Part shown: in pieces, positions 6,301 to 11,699 of the stretch
Position numbering within the stretch: the first letter of the stretch is position 1
How the letters are laid out: the number at the start of each line of letters is the position of its first letter
Assembly (NCBI GenBank): GCA_026770585.1
Contig: MU646303.1
Location: forward strand, 1,505,658 to 1,517,434
DNA: 11,777 nucleotides
Source: Baffinella frigidus
Taxonomy: Eukaryota > Cryptophyceae > Cryptomonadales > Baffinellaceae
Direction: 5' to 3'
Program-made: the position numbers and the translations under genes
The notes under the pieces: generated by a model
What the model was told of the DNA's origin: nothing
Databases searched by the model: none
The model's input: the letters and a program-made list of their open reading frames with translations, nothing else

Positions 6301-8824
6301 TTATACGTGCCGAGTTCGCTCGACAGCGGATTGTTCTGGCACTAGGTCGCGGTACACACGTCTTGAAACGACGTCGTAACACCCCTGAGCAGACTGGGCA
6401 GACAAGACAGCGGGAATGTGTGAGCTGTGGTCTCAGCAGGGGGTTTGCGTACTCACGTGTTGACACCCGTGACCAGAGAGGGGCCAAAAAGACAGCGGGG
6501 ATGTACGAGCTGTGGCCGCAGCCCGGCGACGAAGTCGATGGGGAAATGCGCTACCTCAAGGCCTACTCGTTCGCCGCCTGGCAGGTGCCCAACACGCTGT
6601 ATCTCCCAATCGTACTACGCGGAAGGGCTATAAAGGAAACAGTGATTTCCCGGTCACAAATTAGTCGGTCACAAATTAGTCAACTATTGATGGTCACAAA
6701 TTAGTCAACCAGCAAAGGCGGTACCTCCAGGCCTACTCGTTCGCCGCGTGGCAGGTGCGCACCACGTTCAGAGGGTATCCAGATGAAATCAGGCTAGTTC
6801 AGCCTACGGTATTGACTACGCCGGCCGCCGCCAGGCCGTAGAGCCCCTAGGCCGTAGGGCCCCTAGGCCGTAGGCCCCCTAGGCCGTAGGCCCCCCTAGG
6901 CCGTAGGGCCCCTCGAGGCCGTAGGGCCCCTCGTAGGCCCCCTAGGCCGTAGGGTCCCTCGTAGGGCCCCTAGGCCCGGGCCTCTGGACGCAGCACGGTG
7001 ACGAAATCAACTGGGAAATGCGGTACCTCAAGGTCTACTCCTTCGCCGCGTGGCAGGTGTGCCACCTGAAATGACGCTGAAATCGACAGTTGCCCGATGA
7101 ACCCTCTTGTGCAATGTCGATGACCCGTTCGCGGCGGGGCTCGTAGAGGCTCTCGGCCGTGGAATGATTCGAGATGTTTCGGGTACCAGGTCGGCCCGGT
7201 TGAGTTTTACCTCAGAGAAATTCCAGCAGGATCAGGCAGCAGATGTGGGGGGCTGTTGTTGCGGCTCTGCCAGATTATTCTCTGCCAAAGGCTCCAGACG
7301 TATGGTCAACACACGGAGCGATGCAGACTCGTGTGTTGACCATACGCCCGGAGTCTCGGGTGTGTTGTCGGTCCGCGTTCATTCCAGTGAAAGAATTTAT
7401 TGATTGCTTTTGGAGCAACGAAAATTACCACACAAATGCTTTACTATTACTAATATGTCAGCAAAAATAATTGAGCAAGCGCTTCCGGGAAACGAACATT
7501 ACTACACAATTGGATCACACTAGTAATAGTAACGCATGTGTGTAGTAATTATCGTTGCTCCAAAAGCAATTAATAGATACGTTAAATTGGTAAATACTTT
7601 CAATGAACACTGACCCACGACCTCTGCAGGGCGGACGGGCCCTGGGGAGGTTGTGAGAACCAATGTCGCGTTGAGCCCTCCAGCTTGGAGGGGGGGTGAA
7701 AAGTTGATTTTCGCAGGCGATTGGGGAGGCGACGGGCGAGGAAATCGAGTGGGCGTTCGCGACCACGGACACTCGCATGAGATTCGACCGTGCAAAGGAG
7801 GTTCGCCGCCCTCCAGCCCTCCTCTTTCTTATTATTATTATTTTCGTTATCAAGCCGTAAGTTGAGTGATCCAATGGTCTACGAGCCTTAAGTTGCCCAA
7901 AGTTTCTTAGGTTGTGTGGGCCCGCCTCGGGAAGTGCGTTGACCACGCCAGGTCACAAGTTCTTTTTTCACACACACTCGTCCGTGCTAAAAGTGTTTAG
8001 ATGGCTTATCGTGGTACATATTTTTAAAACTCCGCCAGCAAACAGCTCTAATTTCCAACACTTTTGGCGTGTTGCTCGGGTAGAATCCACTTTACCTCTA
8101 GATCGTGTAGTACAGTGAACAAACGTTCAAATTTCGACTTGTGACCTGGCGTGGCTAGTGCGATCCTTCGGGGGAAACAGTGGTAAAGCAGCAACTGATA
8201 TTAGTGGTGCAAGATCTAGGCGTAAATGCCATGAGAGCGTCATTTGGTTGATTCTTGCCCACCAGCCCTCCTTCTTCTTCTCTTATTTTTCACTCTCGAG
8301 CCTTAAGTTGAGTGATCCAATCGTCTGTGAGCCGTGTGGCGGACCAACTTCGGTACAGTGCCGGTCCTCACCAGCCCTCCACAAACATTTTGATCGTTTG
8401 GCAAACCCCTGCGCGCGACCCCCCACGCCAGACTGCTGGAGGGGGTAGCTCGCTTTTGGACCGTTTTTAAAGACGGTGGTGACTTTTGAAGACTACAACG
8501 CCCTGGGACGAATTGACTTTTGGCGAGCCCTTCCAGGACTCTGGCGTGCCCCCCCCGGTACAAATTTGAACGTTGTTTCTCTCGCTCGGAGGGATAACCG
8601 GTTCTCCCACTTTCTCAGACGGATAGCTCCCCTCTCTCTCGCGCGCGCGCGCGCTCTCGCTCGCTCTCGCGCTCTCGCTCTCTCTCTAGCCCGCGATCTC
8701 TCTCCCAGACGAATAAACTTTCGCCGCATTCTCGCAGGTGATGTACTATCACCGACTACAGCTCGAAAAGGTCCAGGGGGAGCTCACGCGCGTCGTCGAG
8801 GTTCCCACCAAGCAACTTAACTAG
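2909..8824 (+). CDS. Plastid-targeted LON substrate-binding-domain protein (whole gene model)
   Basis: About ten exons: 2909-3364, 3639-3689, 3829-3912, 4135-4197, 4846-4967, 5151-5214, 5450-5524, 5876-5983, about 6492-6584, 8738-8824. Phases agree at every junction proposed, including the single non-phase-0 intron (2 bases at 4967 plus 1 at 5151 make CGG). The product, about 400 residues, has a bipartite plastid presequence. Motifs follow in the order known for the Lon N-terminal domain: a strand ending PPLFPG, a PVVAYL strand, VGTLAMVSE, then MGRVSV. Helical segments come next, including LALGPQFYSQAMELAAKA, which recalls the NPLYRE helix of Lon proteins. I see no AAA+ (GPPGVGKT) or Ser-Lys protease part downstream, so this looks like a stand-alone LON-domain protein or a truncated Lon. 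The likely role is substrate or peptide binding in the plastid. Family assignment is from memory of motifs, not an alignment. Confidence 0.6.
3041..3094. repeat. Perfect inverted repeats inside the transit-peptide coding region
   Basis: AGGGTGCAACACCCT (3041-3055) is a short hairpin. CTGCAACACTCTGTT (3059-3073) and AACAGAGTGTTGCAG (3080-3094) are perfect 15-bp arms around a 6-base loop. The translation is a repetitive NRVQHPVLQHSVVQNRVLQ. The presequence has apparently been lengthened by inverted and direct duplication of an element like CAACACYCTGTT. Confidence 0.85.
3639..3689 (+). CDS. LON-like gene exon 2
   Basis: The acceptor CCGCACAG opens 17 codons (VDDRFQGKPVVAYLRGG), closed by the donor GGG/GTACGC, both phase 0. 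The segment PVVAYLRGG has the shape of the second strand of the Lon N-domain, which usually follows the FPG motif by about 30 residues; joining exon 1 at 3364 gives that spacing. The intron after it starts with telomere-like repeats. Confidence 0.6.
3703..3801. repeat. Degenerate telomere-like tract
   Basis: Starts with clean CCCTAAA/CCCTACA heptamers, then drifts into AACCATAAACCATGAACCATGAA units, showing progressive decay of tandem 7-mers. It fills most of the intron between exons 2 and 3. Confidence 0.9.
3829..3912 (+). CDS. LON-like gene exon 3
   Basis: The acceptor GTGTGCAG opens 28 codons (start EGKEEAVRGVGTLAMVSEWD, end DEGNFK). VGTLAMVSE matches the conserved VGT-x-A strand of Lon N-domains. 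The next base pair after AAG is GC (AAG/GCATTT), so the intron would be GC-AG; I see no better GT donor before the stop at 3931-3933. It joins exon 4 in phase 0. Confidence 0.6.
3930..4134. repeat. Degenerate telomere-like tract filling an intron
   Basis: Units of CCCTAAC, CCGAAAC, CCATAAA and a run of CCCCAAA repeats reach to ACCAG right at the exon 4 boundary. In sense orientation these repeats supply CTAAC/CTAAA strings that resemble a branch point and a C-rich tract before AG. Confidence 0.9.
4135..4197 (+). CDS. LON-like gene exon 4, copy A
   Basis: The acceptor TTGAACCAG opens 21 codons (AFSLTAMGRVSVPFVRGVPG, then Lys), donor AAG/GTCTCT, both phase 0. GRVSV sits where Lon N-domains have a conserved G-x-R-R strand after VGTLA. 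A second copy lies at 4413-4475. Copy A has a good acceptor and copy B does not, so A is the likely constitutive exon. Confidence 0.6.
4198..4795 (+). repeat. Duplicated intron segments following exon 4
   Basis: After the donor, both exon 4 copies continue with homologous intron sequence: CCCAGCTCATTGTC, then CCCCGC(A/G)TTGTCAAATGGGT. A third copy near 4696-4795 (CTCCGCGTTGTCGAATGGGT, then CATTTCAT-CCGCATT-TCAAGCC and CCGCCCTTT) matches 4243-4308 but lacks the exon. A small inverted repeat, CCCTACGG (4618-4625) with CCGTAGGG (4634-4641), lies between. Confidence 0.75.
4413..4475 (+). CDS. LON-like gene exon 4, copy B (possible alternative exon or decayed copy)
   Basis: A 63-base near-copy of 4135-4197 reading AFALTAMGRVSVPFVRGIPG then Lys, with the same AAG/GTCTCT donor. 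By eye three codons differ silently (GCG/GCC, TTC/TTT, CGT/CGC) and two change residue conservatively (Ser/Ala, Val/Ile); the frame is intact. The base pair before the exon is TG rather than AG, so normal splicing into it is doubtful. An AG further upstream (GAGTCAG) would add 8 bases and shift the frame. Confidence 0.4.
4846..4967 (+). CDS. LON-like gene exon 5
   Basis: The acceptor CCTGTCCCTGCAG opens 40 codons plus 2 bases (start ALLVADRWEPIFDTPLSA, then a helix SLEILRPLADECAREHNL), donor CTGCG/GTACTA. The two leftover bases plus the first base of exon 6 make CGG (Arg), the one phase-2 junction of the gene, and it fits exactly. ALLVADRWEPIFD resembles the last strand of the LON domain barrel before the helical part. 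Without splicing, the frame stops at TAA three bases into the intron. Confidence 0.65.
4973..5150. repeat. Telomere-like tract with a duplicated exon 6 acceptor
   Basis: CCCTACA units are repeated almost perfectly at 4980-5050. A 33-base segment ending GGCGAGCAGGCG then occurs twice, at 5063-5095 and 5121-5153, with about six differences. A 25-base telomere-like block (CCCCTGAACCCTGAA type) lies between the copies. The second copy is the real exon 6 acceptor; the first is a decoy with the same AG. Confidence 0.85.
5151..5214 (+). CDS. LON-like gene exon 6
   Basis: The acceptor GGCGAGCAG opens one base plus 21 codons (GLMAALESLALEVEGCDVEK after the split Arg), donor AAG/GTCAGC, phase 0 end. 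The peptide is an amphipathic helix, in keeping with the helical segment that follows the LON barrel. Confidence 0.65.
5218..5336. repeat. CT-rich low-complexity tract in an intron
   Basis: CTCTCTCG and CACACA strings fill the stretch, followed by TTTCTAG at 5360-5366. The TAG precedes a 14-base partial copy of the exon 7 start (5367-5380), so this tract looks like the original polypyrimidine tract of exon 7 before the telomere-like block was inserted. Confidence 0.8.
5381..5449. repeat. Telomere-like block flanked by a 14-base duplication of the exon 7 start
   Basis: GGTTGCAACGTGGA (5367-5380) and GGATGCAACGTGGA (5450-5463) differ at one base and flank the block, which has CCCTAAACCCTACA at its start and CCCCAAA units in its middle. 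The block ends in CATGCACAG, which now serves as the acceptor. Confidence 0.85.
5450..5524 (+). CDS. LON-like gene exon 7
   Basis: The acceptor CATGCACAG opens 25 codons (GCNVDVLLALGPQFYSQAME, then LAAKA), donor GCG/GTACAC, both phase 0. LALGPQFYSQAMELAAKA is similar in spacing to the (L)NPLYRE-helix of Lon N-terminal helical regions (remembered pattern, not aligned by software). If the earlier TAG at 5366 were used, the frame would hit TAA inside the telomere-like block, so the second acceptor is preferred. Confidence 0.65.
5530..5780. repeat. Long telomere-like tract filling an intron
   Basis: Successive zones of CCCGAAA, CCCTAAA, near-perfect CCCCAAA heptamers and a short run of CAAGCAC units. 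The homogeneous CCCCAAA zones suggest local re-amplification of variant units. Confidence 0.9.
5781..5870 (+). repeat. Eroded copy of the exon 8 start plus a telomere-like block
   Basis: 5781-5845 repeats the acceptor and first two thirds of exon 8 (CCAGGGGG, TCAGCGTGACGCCGCA, GGGCGGGATGGGGGGCTTGG, GGATGCCG) with small gaps that break its frame. A 26-base block of three CTAAACC-type units then separates it from the intact copy beginning at 5872. Confidence 0.85.
5876..5983 (+). CDS. LON-like gene exon 8
   Basis: The acceptor CTCATCCAG opens 36 codons (five Gly, then FSLTPQGRDGGLGMPRAG, then LAEALQSLSDAAE), donor GAG/GTGCGT, both phase 0. A Gly-rich linker is followed by an amphipathic helix. 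In Lon proteins this position holds the LADF-x-A helix region; LAEALQSL could correspond, but the match is weak. Confidence 0.6.
6048..6129 (+). CDS. Possible small exon of the LON-like gene
   Basis: An in-frame stretch reading GAAAASLQNANLQANAV, then SGRGQYA, lies between exons 8 and 9 and has coding-like GC-ending codons. A weak acceptor (TGTGCGAG) and a possible donor (CCT/GTAGGG) bound it, but the phases do not fit the neighbours cleanly. It may be intron sequence. The rest of 5984-6480 holds only the first partial copy of exon 9 (6380-6443). Confidence 0.2.
6492..6584 (+). CDS. LON-like gene exon 9, copy A
   Basis: The open reading YELWPQPGDEVDGEMRYLKA then YSFAAWQ ends at the donor CAG/GTGCCC in phase 0, fitting exon 10. 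The 5' edge is uncertain: AAAAAG before 6492 gives phase 0, while GACAG before 6496 would not fit exon 8 directly. The peptide is probably helical. Copy B at 6982-7056 is an alternative to this one. Confidence 0.55.
6652..6706. repeat. Triplicated 15-mer GGTCACAAATTAGTC
   Basis: Exact copies at 6652-6666, 6667-6681 and 6692-6706; the last is offset by a 10-base insert. AT-rich against a GC-rich background, and sits between copies of exon 9. Confidence 0.9.
6828..6975. repeat. Minisatellite of GGCCGTAGGGCCCCTA-type units
   Basis: About eight imperfect units of 15-20 bases built from GGCCGTAGG, GCCCCTA and the palindrome CCTAGG. Reverse-complement similarity within units means it can fold on itself. 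It lies directly before exon 9 copy B, whose acceptor (CCCCTAG) may come from the last unit. Confidence 0.9.
6982..7056 (+). CDS. LON-like gene exon 9, copy B (possible alternative exon)
   Basis: Reads LWTQHGDEINWEMRYLKVYS then FAAWQ, ending at the donor CAG/GTGTGC, phase 0. Compared with copy A by eye, about 5 of 25 codons differ silently and about 6 change residue (among them Gly to Trp), with no frame break. The nearest upstream AG is the CCCCTAG of the minisatellite at about 6972. Either copy could be spliced to exon 10. Confidence 0.45.
7292..7353. repeat. Long hairpin with 17-bp perfect stem
   Basis: CGTATGGTCAACACACG (7299-7315) pairs exactly with CGTGTGTTGACCATACG (7330-7346) around a 14-base loop, and CTCC/GGAG extends the stem with two mismatches. 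It is intronic and lies beside the larger foldback at about 7370. Confidence 0.85.
7370..7618. mobile_element. Foldback (MITE-like) element in intron 9
   Basis: The arm at about 7398-7453 (core TTGCTTTTGGAGCAACG, then TTACTATTACTA) is inverted at 7521-7575 with a few mismatches. Weaker inverted similarity continues outward (GTTCATT at 7377-7383 with its complement near 7602-7608, and GTCGGTC with GACCCAC). The core is AT-rich compared with its surroundings. I find no ORF and no clear target duplication. Confidence 0.75.
7813..7887 (+). repeat. Direct repeat A, copy 1
   Basis: Begins CCAGCCCTCC, passes through a T-rich stretch and ends TAAGTTGAGTGATCCAAT, then GTCTACGAGCC. It is matched by copy 2 at 8262-8333 on the same strand. 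Confidence 0.75.
7943..8154. mobile_element. MITE-like element with 18-bp perfect terminal inverted repeats
   Basis: CCACGCCAGGTCACAAGT (7943-7960) is the exact reverse complement of 8137-8154. The 212-base element has no coding capacity. AGTGCG occurs just outside both ends (7933-7938 and 8157-8162) and may be an imperfectly placed target duplication. It lies between the two copies of direct repeat A. Confidence 0.75.
8262..8333 (+). repeat. Direct repeat A, copy 2
   Basis: CCAGCCCTCC, T-rich stretch, TTAAGTTGAGTGATCCAAT and GTCTGTGAGCC match copy 1 at 7813-7887. A third CACCAGCCCTCC start appears near 8370 without the rest. Confidence 0.75.
8424..8548. mobile_element. Small MITE-like element sharing the CACGCCAG end
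   Basis: CACGCCAGA (8424-8432) is inverted as TCTGGCGTG (8540-8548). Similarity continues inward for about 30 bases with mismatches (CTGGAGGGG against its inverted counterpart CCCTTCCAG, CTCGC against GCGAG). The terminal CACGCCAG is shared with the 7943-8154 element, suggesting one family. Flanks are C-rich, so a target duplication cannot be judged. Confidence 0.6.
8626..8703. repeat. CT/CG-rich low-complexity tract before exon 10
   Basis: CTCTCTCGCGCGCGCGC and CTCTCGCTC strings. It probably acts as the polypyrimidine tract for the acceptor at 8731-8737. Confidence 0.8.
8738..8824 (+). CDS. LON-like gene exon 10 (terminal)
   Basis: The acceptor CATTCTCGCAG opens 28 codons and TAG (start VMYYHRLQLEKVQGELTRVV, end EVPTKQLN). 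It starts in phase 0, fitting the phase-0 end of either exon 9 copy. The peptide is a charged helix, like the last helix of the Lon N-terminal region. A GAG/GTTCCC inside it (8800/8801) could be a donor leading to further exons, but I see no AAA+ or protease exons on this strand downstream, so the TAG is the likely end. Confidence 0.65.
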   Translation: MMYYHRLQLEKVQGELTRVVEVPTKQLN

Positions 8825-8838
8825 AAACGGCCCCAGTT

Positions 8839-9135
8839 ATGGACCCCTTTTCTAAGCCCAAAAGTCAATTCCTGGTACCAAATTTTTACACCCTCAAGAT
8901 ACTACAATACCGCAAAAAATCTTCTGACAACTTGAGGTGTTGGTTTTGTGGAGGAATTGACTTGGGAAAGAGGTTAAAAACAGCCCCCTTTTCTCACGAG
9001 ATTGCTGGGGGGAAAAATCCTATTTTTGTTCAAGTAATGGATGAGTGTAATAGCATGATGAATGATGTGGTAAAGGAAACGGGCGGTCAATTAGTTGCGA
9101 GAAATGTAGACTGTTTTGTGCCACCCCTCTCCTGA
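8839..9135 (+). CDS. Doubtful ORF, 98 codons, AT-richer than its surroundings
   Basis: The frame starts at an ATG 15 bases after the LON-like gene's stop and reads, in part, HEIAGGKNPIFVQVMDECNS, then MMNDVVKETGGQLVARN. Codons are less GC-biased than in the exons nearby. It might be part of the 3' UTR, a decayed mobile-element gene or chance. A 14-base segment at 8858-8871 is the inverse of 8510-8523 (GAATTGACTTTTGG). No family is recognised. Stretch 9136-9415 beyond it shows nothing I can name. Confidence 0.15.
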   Translation: MDPFSKPKSQFLVPNFYTLKILQYRKKSSDNLRCWFCGGIDLGKRLKTAPFSHEIAGGKNPIFVQVMDECNSMMNDVVKETGGQLVARNVDCFVPPLS

Positions 9136-9415
9136 CAGAAGAAGAAAGACCACGCACTGGGCTTCGCAGATCTGTCCATTTAGTTTCGTGTGACTAATTA
9201 AGAATTGCTCGGTGCACAGACATCTTATCAACCGGCATTTCAGATTTCTGGTCGAAATTCCCTTGGAAGCCCACTATGTGGCTTGGAGGGTGGGTTCGGC
9301 GCGAAGAAATGTTTGAAGGGGTGAAGGGCAAAGACACGTAATCACACTCCAACGACCGCGGTATTTAACCATGCCAGCGCCTGCCTCTCCCAGGGTCTAG
9401 GACCGCACAAAGAGA

Positions 9416-9541
9416 GTACAGGGGTACCTCGCTTACAAGAAAGCGCCCCCCCTAGGACCCTACAGTAGGCCCATGCCTAGGGCCCCACGGTGTCCCTAGG
9501 GGGGGGGGGGGCAGTTTCTTATGAGAGAGGTACCCCTGTAC
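9416..9541. mobile_element. MITE with about 40-bp terminal inverted repeats and TA target duplication
   Basis: The left end CAGGGGTACCTCGCTTACAA continues GAAAGCG, a C-run and CCTAGG. The right end, read inverted, is CAGGGGTACCTCTCTCATAA, then GAAACTG, a longer C-run and CCTAGG. Both ends are bordered by TA (9417-9418 and 9539-9540), the usual Tc1/mariner-type target. The core repeats CCTAGG/GGGCCC motifs that resemble the minisatellite at 6828-6975. No transposase is encoded, so it would depend on an enzyme made elsewhere. Confidence 0.8.
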
Positions 9542-9694
9542 AGTGGAGCGGTGGGTGGCCTCACGTGCAAGTAACCCCTGTAGGGCGGTGTGGGACCGTA
9601 TTTCCGAGGATCGCGAGTAACCGAGAATGCGGGGGGCAGGTGATCCGCGATCAGGCGAGCAAGACGGAAAAGTAGCACCCAGTCAAGGGCCGAC

Positions 9695-9964
9695 TTGCTG
9701 CTGGGCCAATGCATGTACACGCTGTGTGACGAATACATACACGATGTCACGATGATATCCCAAGCTGCAGGACGCCCTGTTGTGGCTTGCAGTGAGTCGC
9801 TAGGTTGCACGCTCGGATGCAACACGCAGAGTGCGATAGAGAGAAAGGTGCGTTTGTCACGGATTGAAACCAACTTGGCCACCATTTATTCCCTTCTGGG
9901 AAGGCCTTGTAAGATCAGGTGCGATCCTGCGGGTATCCGATACTTATCATCAGCGCATGTCTAG
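9695..9964 (+). CDS. Doubtful ORF, 89 codons
   Basis: An ATG frame reading MLLGQCMYTLCDEYIHDVTM and further to a stop at 9962-9964. It has several Cys and mixed codon use. No family, targeting signal or neighbouring splice support is evident. It lies in the region between the LON-like gene and the coiled-coil gene; chance is the simplest explanation. From 9965 to 10517 I see only small repeats: GCAACCTTTCG twice near 10121 and 10160, and a CA-rich stretch. Confidence 0.15.
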   Translation: MLLGQCMYTLCDEYIHDVTMISQAAGRPVVACSESLGCTLGCNTQSAIERKVRLSRIETNLATIYSLLGRPCKIRCDPAGIRYLSSAHV

Positions 9965-10202
9965 CACCTCCCCCCCGCGACCATTGTCGTTTTGGTGGAG
10001 AGTTCCACCATAGGGGTGTTGCATGTCTTTCATTTCGAGCAACCCATGTATGCGCTTGCAAGACAACCCGTCTGCTTGAGAGGTGCACGGGTGTTGCGAG
10101 AAACCCCAGTGGTGCATGCGTAGCAACCTTTCGTAAACTTTCGCTCAGCACAGCAACCTTTCGCAAGGCGGGCAGTTCCAAGACTTTCACTCACAGTGTC
10201 AC

Positions 10203-10242
10203 ATACAGCACACCACACACCACACACACCACACACCCTCGC
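10203..10242. repeat. CA-rich microsatellite
   Basis: CACACCACACACCACACACA-type units in the non-coding stretch before the coiled-coil gene's 3' end. Confidence 0.85.
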
Positions 10243-10517
10243 GCACCGCGTCCTGTTCCTAAATATAAAATGTATAAAAACCGGGACTAGCATAGGGTTC
10301 TCGGCGCAGGTCAACAGCAGGTCGCTGGGAACTAGAGCGCTCTTTCGAGAAACCCAAGAGTAGACTGAGCGCCCCACATACATCTCCAATGCGGGCGTCT
10401 CACTTGCCGTCTTACGTATCCCACTTGATGTCGCTTGATCGCACTTGACAAGCAGCGCCTAGAGCTCGGGGCCCGGAGGGATCTTGATGTTGGGGATCTA
10501 CCGCGGACTTTTCACTC

Positions 10518-11270
10518 CTATCCGGAGGTCTCGGCGGACTGGTGGAGGTGTAGGGGGCCTTCCGTTGAGGAGGGCCTCGATTTGAAGGAGTCATCCGAGG
10601 GCGCCCTTTCCTTGAAAGAACCTTGCATCCTCCCCTTGGAGGATCCCCCCTGGGATGGCGCGCCCCCCCTGAAGTAGCCTTCCGTCGAAGAAGGCCTCCC
10701 CTTGAAGGCTCGTTTCAATTCGCCAAACGCGGCAAGGCGTTCGCTGTGTCCTCCCGCGAGAGGGTTGCGGATGTTGCTCTGCACGTCGTCCGTGGGGCCG
10801 TCTTGCGCAGGCTGAGCGGAGTTGCGGAACCGGCAGGGCTGGGTGTTGGCGGAGTTCTTGAGCTTTCCTTGAAGGTACGTAAACCGCGGCTCATCTTTCT
10901 CCGTGGCCGTGCGGATCTCACCGAGCCGCTGCTGGAGCCGCTGCATCTCCGCGGCGTGGTCAGCCGCGCTGAGCTCGTCCCCGCCACGAATAGCCACGCC
11001 TGATGCACGGGCCGCACTGAGCTGCTCCCCCACGGATGCCACCTCTAGTTGCCTTGTTTTGCGGGCCTTCGCAAGCTCGTCACGCTCTTCCTTCAGAGCC
11101 AGCATTTTCTGCTGTGTCTTCTTTCCATCCACCTCAACCTTCGCTCGTACCAACCAGTTTTCCGCATTGCCTTGCGGCTGGGCGTCCTTGTTGTCCCTCG
11201 TGCTGCACGTGCAGTTCTGGATGGTCTCGAGGCCCCACCCCGCCACCTTGTCCCACGCGTCGGAGAGCAT
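10518..11270 (-). CDS. Coiled-coil protein of unknown function, 250 residues
   Basis: An uninterrupted 250-codon frame starts at an ATG at 11268-11270 with an in-frame TAA three codons upstream, so this is the true 5' end of the frame, and it stops at 10518-10520. Residues 1-40 (start MLSDAWDKVAGWGLETIQ) are mixed. Residues about 44-140 are highly charged with heptad-like spacing (KKTQQKMLALKEERDELAKA; MQRLQQRLGEIRTATEKDEP), indicating a coiled coil. The C-terminal 70 residues are low-complexity, with SRPSSTEG and GRPSSTEG motifs coming from a duplicated DNA segment. There is no signal peptide, membrane segment or catalytic motif. A late intron that replaces the repetitive tail cannot be excluded. 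Neighbour: convergent with the LON-like gene. Confidence 0.6.
   Translation of the reverse strand: MLSDAWDKVAGWGLETIQNCTCSTRDNKDAQPQGNAENWLVRAKVEVDGKKTQQKMLALKEERDELAKARKTRQLEVASVGEQLSAARASGVAIRGGDELSAADHAAEMQRLQQRLGEIRTATEKDEPRFTYLQGKLKNSANTQPCRFRNSAQPAQDGPTDDVQSNIRNPLAGGHSERLAAFGELKRAFKGRPSSTEGYFRGGAPSQGGSSKGRMQGSFKERAPSDDSFKSRPSSTEGPLHLHQSAETSG
10558..10708. repeat. Duplicated 31-base segment in the tail of the coiled-coil gene
   Basis: 10558-10588 and 10678-10708 share 25 of 31 bases by eye (CCTTCCGT, GGCCTC and TTGAAGG are constant) and encode the repeated RPSSTEG motif on the minus strand. A hairpin, ATCCTCC (10627-10633) with GGAGGAT (10638-10644), lies between them. Confidence 0.75.
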
Positions 11271-11504
11271 TGCTTTTTAGTTCGTGTGTTGGCAAACGTG
11301 GAATGAATCTCGGACCAAAGGGGTGGCAAAACGGCAGCAGTGCTTGCTGATAGGGTTGTCGAGACCCTCCGAGCAACTTCAGAACTTACACTTGAAGGGA
11401 TTTGAATTACACCCTTCCTAGGTTTTTTTTTTGCTGACAAGATAGGAACGAACTTCCCTTTTTACCACACGTCGATGACGTTAAGACCGTCGTGACTGTC
11501 TCCG

Positions 11505-11563
11505 GTTTAAGAGAGACAGGGAGACCAGGGAGGTCTTTTGTTTGAGAGACAGGAAGACGAGGG
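11505..11563. repeat. Short direct repeat in a gene-free stretch
   Basis: GTTTAAGAGAGACAGGGAGA (11505-11524) and GTTTGAGAGACAGGAAGACG (11540-11559) are related copies, each followed by an AGGG- or AGGG-like end. Apart from this, 11281-11698 shows no gene, RNA or element I can support. Confidence 0.5.
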
Positions 11564-11699
11564 CATGGGAAAGTTTACCCAACCTTGACGAGGGCGAGGA
11601 AGGCAGGCGAGGATCAATGGATTGAGCACGGGCTGGTCCAGGACTACGACACCGCGATGTCGCTGTAGACCATGCGGTGTTTGACCCCCCCGTTGAGCA

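Larger units (their letters stand above)
6380..7056 (+). repeat. Four copies of LON-like gene exon 9 in a cluster
   Basis: Copies: 6380-6443 (5' part with intron edge; GACAGCGGGAATG, GAGCTGTGG), 6464-6584 (complete), 6719-6754 (3' part, reads YLQAYSFAAWQ) and 6982-7056 (nearly complete). The sequences between copies are not telomere-like: a triplicated 15-mer in one gap and a GGCCGTAGGGCCCCTA minisatellite in another. Every copy that keeps its 3' end has the same TGGCAG/GTG donor. Confidence 0.8.

Noticed and set aside
5846-6487. 213-codon minus-strand ORF
   Set aside because: It overlaps exon 8 antisense and runs across a telomere-like block; the length is explained by GC-rich sequence with few stops.
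6828-6975. Possible CRISPR-like array
   Set aside because: Units are contiguous, variable and lack spacers of even length; the setting is a eukaryotic intron, so it is a minisatellite.
9496-9885. 129-codon minus-strand ORF ending in the MITE
   Set aside because: Its C-terminal part is the translated MITE inverted repeat; nothing else supports coding.
8825-10517. Search for AAA+ and protease exons continuing the LON-like gene
   Set aside because: No Walker A, Walker B or Ser-Lys dyad motif is visible in plus-strand frames, and a minus-strand gene follows.
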